DNA of 64,000 nt from NCBI RefSeq assembly GCF_964355755.1, contig NC_092673.1, positions 3,291,001 to 3,355,000 of the forward strand, given 5' to 3'. The notes under the pieces are model-generated. The model was given only the letters and a program-made list of their open reading frames with translations, was not told where the DNA came from and ran no database searches. The position numbers and the translations under genes were made by a program. Source of the stretch: Antedon mediterranea (Eukaryota > Echinodermata > Crinoidea > Comatulida > Antedonidae). Of this stretch, positions 22,495-30,500 are shown one piece after another (the stretch's first letter is position 1; the number at the start of each line of letters is the position of its first letter).

Positions 22495-22524
22495 ATTCGA
22501 ACCCGCAATTCCCGGCTTAGGAGA
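22495..22524 (-). pseudogene. 3' half of a tRNA-Arg(CCT) copy split by a foldback element (unit 12a)
   Basis: CGAACCCGCAATTCCCGGC (plus strand) and TTAGGAG are the T-arm to anticodon part of the consensus. The acceptor 3' strand is missing because of a deletion fusing spacer to T-loop. The other half lies at 23458-23490 beyond the inserted element. Confidence 0.85.
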
Positions 22525-22527
22525 CCT

Positions 22528-23456
22528 GTTGAACCCACAAATGTGAAAACGCCCACAAATGTGAAAACAACCACAAATGTGAAAACGTATCACCCACAAA
22601 TGTGAAAACAACCACAAATGTGAAAACGCATCACCCACAAATGTGAAAACAACCATAATTGTAAAAAACGCATCACCCACAAATGTGAAAACAGCGCCCA
22701 CAAATGTGAAAAAAAGAGAGATCTTGTCGCCCACAAATGTAAAAAAGAATCCAAATCAAATTTAGTGCTAGACCCAAACAATTTTGATCGAGTTAATGTT
22801 AATGTATATACATTGTATTGAGTTGTTTCAATAATTGTGTGTTCACGATACGTCTGTTAGGGTCGTCGTTAACGCGTTGGATTATTACAATTTACTGCTC
22901 GTGCGCGCGATATTTGCATGTTAACTCGTTGGTGGTTTAATGTACGTATAGTTCAAGACGATATTTGCTGCGCGCATGCACGATACTTCCTTCCAGATCA
23001 AGGCCATGTTATATCATTGTTGCTTGTAGTTGTGTAGTTGTTAACTGGTTGACTTACTATTATGTACGTATAGTTCCAAGTCGATGCAAAAAACATCGAA
23101 CATGGTAATATTCCAACGCGTTAATGACGACCCTAACAGACGTATCGTGAACACACAATTATTGAAACAACTCAATACACATGATATAATGTATTAACTT
23201 GATCAAACTTGTTTGGGTCTAGCACAAAATTTGATTTGATTTTTTTTTACATTTTGTGGGCGATGGTCGTTTTCACATTTTGTGGGCGCTGTTTTATTAC
23301 ATTTGTGGGTGATGCGTTTTCACATTTGTGGTTGTTTTCACATTTGTGGGTGATGCGTTTTCACATTTGTGGTTGTTTTCACATTTGTGGGTGATGCGTT
23401 TTCACATTTGTGGTTGTTTTCACATTTGTGGGCGTTTTCACATTTGTGGGTTCAAC
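22528..23456. mobile_element. Foldback transposon (TU-like) inserted in a tRNA gene
   Basis: 929 bp with inverted arms of about 350 bp around a ~215-bp centre. The outer part of each arm is a ladder of about ten CACAAATGTGAAAAC units, some as CCCACAAATGTG and some as ACCACAAATGTG with GCATCA spacers. The inner part is unique and matched (GTGTGTTCACGATACGTCTG on the left, inverse on the right). Termini are GTTGAACCCACAAATGTG. This two-domain arm, tandem repeats outside and unique sequence inside, is the architecture described for sea urchin TU foldback elements. No ORF of transposase size. No clear target duplication. Confidence 0.85.
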
Positions 23457-23457
23457 A

Positions 23458-23490
23458 AGGCCGATGCCTTATCCATTAGGCCACGGAGGC
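23458..23490 (-). pseudogene. 5' half of the split tRNA-Arg(CCT) copy (unit 12b)
   Basis: Plus-strand GGCCGATGCCTTATCC and ATTAGGCCACGGAGGC are the acceptor, D-arm and 5' anticodon stem of the array consensus, immediately after the foldback element. Confidence 0.85.
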
Positions 23491-23579
23491 TTGTTGACAA
23501 ATTAAATAAACCCAAATTGGATTCGATATTGTGCTAACCAAGTATTTAGATAAAATAAACAAGACACACCTCCGACGTA

Positions 23580-23737
23580 TTATTATTGCACGCGAGTCAC
23601 GCGCGAGTCAAATGATAAAGCATTTCTGATGAGAAGAATATTGTGAATGTAACAGTCTCCCTCTTCTAACCATCATTCTCAAGGTTTATTGCGTCATAAA
23701 TTGGTAGTTTATAAGCATGAAATAACGCGAGCTTACA
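23580..23737 (+). promoter_or_regulatory. Conserved vault RNA upstream block (copy 1)
   Basis: Nearly the same 150 bases precede V6 and V8: CACGCGAGTC, ATGATAAAGCATTTCTGATG, CTCCCTCTTCTAACCA, ATTGCGTCATAAATTGG and GTTTATAAGCATGAAATAAC. The CRE-like and TATA-like parts sit at positions fitting a Pol III external promoter. The conservation may simply reflect recent duplication. Confidence 0.5.
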
Positions 23738-23867
23738 ACTGGCTATGCCAAGTGGCTACTTCGGTTCTCGGAAATAAATGGAAGTATATTTGACTTTGCT
23801 TCAAAGGCGTTGGTTCGAATCCAGCTCTGAGGTAGCTTTTAAGCCACTAGCGCCGTCCAGTCTTTTT
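23738..23867 (+). ncRNA. vtRNA: Vault RNA-like gene (V6)
   Basis: 5' ACTGGCTATGCCAAGTGGCT with CTACTTCGG following, as in vertebrate vault RNA; box B GGTTCGAATCCAGC; 3' GCGCCGTCCAGTC then T5. Upstream TTGCGTCATAAA and a TATA-like GTTTATAAGC about 35 bp before the start. An internal T4 may cause some early termination. It forms a duplicated block with V8. Confidence 0.85.
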
Positions 23868-23999
23868 ACCTCAAAATACAATTGTTTAAATTTTAAAGAA
23901 CAATTTAATTATTTGTCAATATGCTATAACGACATCATTTAATATTGAAGCACAAATTACAGAATTAACTTTTACTAACCATCTAAAAATCCTCAGACT

Positions 24000-24090
24000 C
24001 CTGGCTGCCTAGCTTTGGGTTCATCGTGGTACAATGTACGTGTTACAAACGGGTTCAAAGGTTTTGGTTCGAATCAAAACGACATTCTAC
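24000..24090 (+). pseudogene. Vault RNA-like gene, degenerate (V7)
   Basis: CCTGGCTGCCTAGC, TTCATCGTGGTACAATG and box B TTTGGTTCGAATC are recognisable, but the CACTGGCGCCGTCCAGTC 3' end is absent. Confidence 0.6.
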
Positions 24091-24232
24091 ACCTTCCTTA
24101 GGACCTACCTTCAATGTTTATTATGAATATTTGAGAATAATTTTCTTTTAAAGATAGGATACTAAAACAAACGCAGTGACTGGGCAAATGTACAGCAGCA
24201 TTGTCCTAACTAAAAATAAAAGGGATCAGTAT

Positions 24233-24263
24233 GGGACTCGAACCCGTTAGGCCACGGAGGCTC
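24233..24263 (-). pseudogene. Internally deleted tRNA-Arg copy
   Basis: GGGACTCGAACCCG is joined directly to TTAGGCCACGGAGGC, so everything between the T-loop and the D-arm is gone. Confidence 0.8.
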
Positions 24264-24335
24264 ATTGGAAAATTCAACGTAAACCCAGCAGTCGATATTG
24301 TGCCAACCAAGTATTTAGATAAAAATAAGTCCGAC

Positions 24336-24407
24336 ACCTCCGACGGGACCCGAACCCGCAATCCCCGGCTTAGGAGGTCGATGACTTATCCATTAGGCCA
24401 CGGAGGC
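24336..24407 (-). tRNA. tRNA-Arg(CCT), outlying copy
   Basis: Anticodon CCT and acceptor intact; D-arm reads GATAAGTCATCGACC, with two changes from consensus (GGC to GTC; GGCC to GACC). Possibly functional; lies between vault copies V7 and V8. Confidence 0.75.
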
Positions 24408-24493
24408 TTGTTCAATAACTTTAAAAAACCAAATTGAAGTGGGGATTGTGTGCCAACCAAATATTTGGATAAAAATAAACAAGATAGGCCTAC

Positions 24494-24565
24494 ACCTTCG
24501 ACGGGACTCGAACCCGCAATCATCGGTTTTAGAGGCCGGTGCCTTATCCATTAGGCCACGGAGGA
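24494..24565 (-). pseudogene. tRNA-Arg-like copy with CTA (amber) anticodon
   Basis: The loop reads CTCTAAA, giving anticodon CTA, which would read UAG stop codons. The anticodon stem is weakened (CCGGC against ACCGA) and the acceptor starts TCCTCCG. Probably a pseudogene, but the amber-suppressor anticodon deserves checking. Confidence 0.65.
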
Positions 24566-24609
24566 CATGTAGATTGCTAAATATAAATCAAATATTAGAA
24601 GAAAAAATA

Positions 24610-24766
24610 TTATTTCACGCGTGTCACACGCGAGTCAAATGATAAAGCATTTCTGATGAGAAGGATATTGTGAATGTCTCCCTCTTCTAACCAACCTGGC
24701 ATTCTCAAGGTTAATTATTGCGTCATAAATTGGTAGTTTATAAGCATGAAATAACGCGAGCTTCCA
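24610..24766 (+). promoter_or_regulatory. Conserved vault RNA upstream block (copy 2)
   Basis: Second copy of the block before V6, with the same ATTGCGTCATAAATTGG and GTTTATAAGC elements just before V8. Evidence is conservation and position only. Confidence 0.5.
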
Positions 24767-24894
24767 ACTGGCTAAGCCAAGTGACTGCTTCGGTTCTCGA
24801 AATAGATGGAAGTATGTTTGACTTTGCCTCAAACGCGTTGGTTCGAATCCAACTCTGAGATAGCTTTTAAGTCACTGGCGCCGCCCAGTCTTTT
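24767..24894 (+). ncRNA. vtRNA: Vault RNA-like gene (V8)
   Basis: 5' ACTGGCTAAGCCAAGTGACT, box B GGTTCGAATCCAAC, 3' GGCGCCGCCCAGTC then T4. It differs from V6 at scattered positions, mostly outside the boxes. Confidence 0.85.
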
Positions 24895-25262
24895 ACAACT
24901 GTAAATTCGATGTAGTTTTTATGTTACATCATTGCAGCCTATTAGTTTGGACAACATTAGGCCTATCACATTTTATCATAAATAAAAAGGAAAATTACAG
25001 AAATAACAATGCTGAATCCGTGCAATAAATTACTGTATTTATTCAAATAAACGCCCCTGGGGTGTAATTTGGTAGCATATATTCTATATATTTATTCCAA
25101 AAATTATGTTCTATTTATTCAAAGTCAAATAATCGAACAACTACGGTATATCATAGATTATCAAAAATAGGCTATAGTATACAGCATGACCGTCGTCATC
25201 CAGTTGCACAAAATTGCATCATCGATGTCATCTTTAAAACCACCGAAAACTATCAGACTATC

Positions 25263-25378
25263 GGCTGGTTTAGCTTTGTGGCTTCATCGTGGTACAATGG
25301 AAGTATTTTTGAAATGGATTCAAAAGTTGTTGGTTCGATTCCAACCGATATTCTGCCACTGGCGCTGTCCAGTTTTTT
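25263..25378 (+). ncRNA. vtRNA: Vault RNA-like gene (V9)
   Basis: 5' GGCTGGTTTAGCTTTGTGGC, TTCATCG, box B GGTTCGATTCCAACC, 3' CACTGGCGCTGTCCAG then T6. GATGTCATC and a TTTAAAA block lie 25-45 bp upstream. Confidence 0.85.
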
Positions 25379-25565
25379 CCGCTTCAAAAATGTAATTTAT
25401 ACATTCACTCTTTCTTTTATTAATTATTAAGCTTTGATTTTTTTAGTGTGTATTTATTATATTTATTATTAATAAGTAATTATAGCCTATATAAATTCAA
25501 TCATAGATAGAAAATGCGGTGTTTGAATCTCTTGATAAAATGTACTTTCATACTAGACATTTAGA

Positions 25566-25760
25566 AGCCTTGTCTACACTATCAAACTTTATGTGACAAC
25601 AAAATGGTGCCCAGTGATGTGACATCATTATGTCCATATGGGCCCCATATATCGACATGATGATGTTATATCACTACCATAATTTGGACAACTCACTACC
25701 ATATTTGGGCACATCATACTTTTTTTTGTTAAACTAGTTTGATAGTGTAGACAGAGCTTT
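25566..25760. mobile_element. MITE family A copy
   Basis: Ends AAGCCTTGTCTACACTATC / GATAGTGTAGACAGAGCTTT. The core is longer than usual, with an extra GGGCCCCATATATCGACATG segment. Confidence 0.9.
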
Positions 25761-25921
25761 AGACATCAAAACAAAAAATCTTGTTTTATTTCCCGACATT
25801 CCTTTGCTTTTTCGAATATACTAATATACTGGTCTATATGCGGGAAATATGACATGAATCATTATTATTTCACAATCACGACAGTGCACTGTTCATGAGC
25901 TTATTAACGAATCGCTATCTC

Positions 25922-26023
25922 GACTGGCTAAGCTAAGTAGCTACTTCGTTACAAAGTTGTATGGACGACGACAAGTCGAGAGTTCGAATCTCTGTATTAC
26001 CTACTGGCGCCATCCGGTCTTTT
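25922..26023 (+). ncRNA. vtRNA: Vault RNA-like gene (V10)
   Basis: 5' GACTGGCTAAGCTAAGTAGC followed by TACTTCGTTAC, the block most like vertebrate vault RNAs; box B GTTCGAATCTC; 3' ACTGGCGCCATCCGGTC then T4. The terminal stem GACTGG/CCGGTC shows a compensatory change from CCAGTC. Confidence 0.85.
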
Positions 26024-26408
26024 ATAGCATTCCATTTTTTTTTTATTATGTATATTTTTTTTTCGCTATCATCAAAATGAGTACAAACGTTAGAATATGA
26101 TATTCTTAATTTGAATAAAATTAGTATGAAAGTCGATCAGGTGTTACATCTTTACCTGATATGTTTTTATGTAATGCTTTCCTGTATAAATATGTTTTTT
26201 AATAAATAAATAAAAACAGCATAAATAAACACACGGGCTTTGAACGCCACATAGAAATGTTACTAGTATTTTCTAATTCATGAATATTAATTAATTAGTG
26301 GCAACCATTATGACACCTGTTGCTAAAAATACTTTATATTTTAATCGAAAAACATTGCTTTGTCCAAAAGCAAAACATCATAAGGTACCTAAGAATATAT
26401 AATTGGTA

Positions 26409-26622
26409 AGGCAATCTAACAACAGGACACTGAGCTCTCCTTACCAGGATAGGAACTTGTAACGGTGCTTTGATCTTATGTCTGGCTGCGACAAATACCA
26501 ACAGTAGTACTGTACTCTGTACACTATTCTCTGCACGCGGCGCGTTAAAACTGATCGTGTCGCAGCAAAAGATAAACCCTTTGATCTCCGGAGATCAGCA
26601 ACCTGTTGTTAGATTGCCTTGG
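26409..26622. mobile_element. Inverted-repeat (MITE-like) element
   Basis: GGCAATCTAACAACAGG at the left is exactly inverted as CCTGTTGTTAGATTGCC at the right, about 210 bp in all; both flanks carry TTGGTA. TTTAGATTGCCTTGGT also occurs near 12.52 and 60.98 kb as solo ends. Confidence 0.75.
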
Positions 26623-27178
26623 TAATACCATGCATAAAAATACTAGAAAAGCCTTTGGTAATCTTGTTATTAAGTAGATTTCGCCGTAAAACGCCTAAAG
26701 ACGTTTGTTTGATGGTTAATTGTAATTTCCATCGATTATTTTTCTTCATATACTTAAAATGCACATAGTGCTATTACCGACATATTAAAGTTAAAATATA
26801 ATTGTTTAATATTAAATTTTAAGTTTTAATACTTCGTTTTTGTGACCGAGCATACACATCATGAAACGCCAAATAATTCGTACATTAAACTAATTAGGTT
26901 AGGTCTACTAAAAAGACATCGAACACACAGAAAATTCAACCATTTAATACAATATTTTTTCATGAAAAAATAAATATTCTAAATAAAATATAGTATATGT
27001 GTATAATTCTATAAATCTAAAAATATACAGTTTTATTAAAGAAATATTTTTTTGTCTAAATTTATTGTATTGTAAACTGTTAAACAGTCATAATTTACTG
27101 TCCATTTCTTGAACATTGTTATAATCATTACATACTTTCAACATACCATATCAAAATTTAAATAAAATAAGTATTGTC

Positions 27179-27398
27179 GTGAGGTAATTTCCCGATTGAT
27201 CGTAATCAAAACGGTACTGGGTTTGGTCTACTAGCGTTCCTGCTCCCAACCAGTACATCCATTCATAGAAGCTTTAATGAAGTAAGCCTACCTGGTGGTG
27301 GCCATAGAACGGTCCCGAGATAACGACTATACTTCGGCTTTAGTCGATAGAAGATTGAAAACATTTTTTGATTACGATCAATCAGGAAATTACCTCAC
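27179..27398. mobile_element. MITE family C, full copy
   Basis: GTGAGGTAATTTCCCGATTG at the left is inverted at the right as CAATCAGGAAATTACCTCAC; about 220 bp. A partial copy is at 46.49-46.65 kb. Confidence 0.8.
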
Positions 27399-27511
27399 GG
27401 CATGATGACATAAAACGATAAAGAACAATAGATATAATAATTACTATACATAAAACTACAAATAAGTATTTGGTCTTGATACCATTTGGTCATTTATTTC
27501 TCCTTTGGCTT

Positions 27512-30500
27512 CTAAACTGTATACAAAGATATACCACTTCTGGCGTCTTTGATCCAACTAAGTCTCTTCCCATGGAGTGTGAACTTTGACCAGAGTATAA
27601 TTTGAAGGAACGCACACAGCAGAGGGATGTATACTAAACAGTTAAAACAGCCAAGACGCAACATATCCATATTTCCAGATTCTATGTTTTTCATCTTTAA
27701 AATGCCCCCGCTGTCTGACGCAAAAATATCATATCCTGTTGAGAAAACAGTGTCACATTATAGGGTAAGGAATATCTAATTTCATAATATTATGTTAATT
27801 TAATATTCAGGTGAAATTAGTTACTTGCCCACTCATTTAATACTATAAGGGCGTGTGGCGGAGTGAGTTGGACGTTTCAACTACTGATCGTGAGATCGAT
27901 TTTCGAATTCAACTCTTGCCGCATTGCTTGCTTGTATCCTTAGGCAAGATACTTTACTTACATTTGCCTCTCTCCACCCAGGTGTATAAATGGGAACCTG
28001 GTTAGATCAAGACACAACTTTGTGCTGATTACTAGCTGCATTATGGGAGTATGTTTCCATACGTGTTTGATCAGGAAAAATGACTGGGGTAAAAATGTTC
28101 AGCACTCAGAGGTTTCACAGTATTAGGCGCTAATAAATCCAGGATATTATATTATTATTATATATTTATTTCACTTTTATTTCAAATATCAAAAATCAAA
28201 TTGCGTGTAAAAAAATTAATTTATTAAATAAACATTACCTGTTTCAAATGCAAGAAATGACACTCCAAAAAGAGGCGCCAATGTCTGTCCTGGTTTTGAC
28301 AACAGTGCCGCTGTTCCAAATACTAATGCAGACACGGCTTGTTTGCGCCCATGAATTACGCAATCCTCGTCAACAAGGTCACTTATCACAAGATTTAAGA
28401 GTTTACACGTGCCTTCCGTGAAGATACGATTGCTGATAAGCAAAAAGGGAAACACATTTTTATGATCAATTAAAATGGTTACAAATTGCCTATAAAAAAT
28501 ACTGTATATGTCCCCCTACATTTTTTTTCTTCACATTTTTGTTGAATATGTCATTTCACCTAAAAAAATGCAATTTAAGGCAAAAAATATCTAAATTGTC
28601 TGTCAGACAATATTTTTTGGTTAAAATTAACCGTTTGGTTTGTCTTTTTACAAGTCGAATAATTAAAGAAAATTTTTTTTACAGATGTGATTAACGTTAT
28701 TAGAACTGCAAAATGGGCTATTTAATTAATTTATTTTTTTCATGTTTTTGGGGGACATTATATCTTTAAATTAAAAAATATTATACAAAATGTTTAAATG
28801 TCATATTGGGCTGAAGTGTTTATAACAGCCAACACCTTTATATAACTTGGATCTCTGGGTCACCCGATTCACAGTGCTGTATCTCCACATACTATCTACT
28901 TCTGAAGTATCATACGAATATTTGGTAATACGGTACAGCATCTCAATTATTTGACATGTGGTGCCTGTATCATGTAGGTTAGGTTACAGGATAAGGATAC
29001 ATGTGAAACACATGGCATGGTGTATTACCAAATATTCTTATGATACTTTGGAAATAGATACAGTACCGAGAATCGGCTGCTTTTGTTGCCATTGTTACTT
29101 TAGTTTCGGGTTTCTTTTTTTGATAATTTTGGGAGAGGACCAATCTGCTATTTTCCATTTCAAACTCACCTCGCAATGAACAAACACAGAATGACAACAT
29201 GATTTGGTCCAATAAAAAACATGAAAAGACTAAGAGCAAACTTGATGTAGAACAGATATTGTATAACGGTATACACGCTATATTTACGACAAAGCGAGAG
29301 GAAGTAGAGATTGTTGATATGAGGAGCCATGAATGAAGCTCCCAGAAGCAACGATGCGGTTGAGGATGATAGCTGATCACCAAGAAGAAGTTCCAAGAAC
29401 AACGGGAAGAAATTACTGTTAAAATGACAATGGAAAACCTACAAAATTGACAAAATTGAAAACACACCAGTAACTAAATCAACATCATAATAAATATGCA
29501 TATTTATTATATTGTTATCAATTAACTAAGCTATATGTTTGAAAATGGAATTGCCAATTATAAAAGTTAATTTAAGGAGGATAATGTATTTATTAAATGC
29601 TTTGTTGAATAAAAAAAATAAATAACAAATATGCATATTTATTAAGCATCGCCATACAGCCATCAGATCAAAGCTACTCCCTTGGACTACTATACTAATT
29701 TAATTGTCCACTTTTTTTAATGTAAATTGGATGAGGCAATGCAAGTAGATGGCTTATCAAAGATATGACCACATAACTTAAAACATTTAGAATTAATGAA
29801 CATTGCTTTATTTGTATTGGCTTTTGACAATAACTCTCAACATTGAGTTTCCAATCATTTTTGTCTGTGATAGAATGGTTTGCTTTAAGGCCAATTTACA
29901 CAGACGAGAGCGGTAACAGTAAGCAGAAAACCGCATAGCTTGTCCCACGTAGAATTAGAAGAATCTGTATGGAAACCGCCAGTCAGCTCCATGCTTTGTG
30001 TAAATGGTCATACTATGATATGGAATCTATATTTTTATTACCGTTACCACTCGTCTGTGTAAATAGTCAAAAAAGTCAAATGATACCCCTCTCTGATTGG
30101 TCAATTATTTACCTGTATAAGATTCATTGCAGCAAACCAATGGAAGTTGGAATGTTTCCTCAACTGTTTCACAAACACTTTAAAAGACACTTCTGTTGGC
30201 TCATCAGCATAGCTATTTAAGTCTAAACTTGGACTGGTAAAAAGGATATGATGGTTATAAAACGAATCTGAATAACAGTGAAACAGTATGGCATACAAAT
30301 AAATACAATTTAAAATCACTGTATTCACATGATCAAATATAATCCCCACTCAATTTGTGCTAACCTCAAACACATTATCTTTCCCCTATCATAACCCCAT
30401 GGTAAACTGATACTCCTTGTCCTTGGGTTCAGGATAAAATAATTAATTTGTAAAATTATTCCCGGTATTAGAATTTTTTCCCACACCCAATACCATTCTC

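Noticed and set aside
22480-23537. Open frames rich in HLWVFTF/HICG repeats on both strands
   Set aside because: These are translations of the CACAAATGTG ladder in the foldback element's arms, not a protein gene.
15757-26023. Interpretation of the vault-like copies as an ordinary tRNA-derived SINE
   Set aside because: The 5' and 3' ends pair and match vault RNA ends, copies end in a T run without an A- or ATT-rich tail, show no target duplications, and have conserved upstream elements. SINE origin is not fully excluded without a genome-wide copy count.
29883-30220. 83-codon plus-strand frame near 30.0 kb
   Set aside because: It overlaps a MITE and the antisense of MFSD13A exon 5; no domain.
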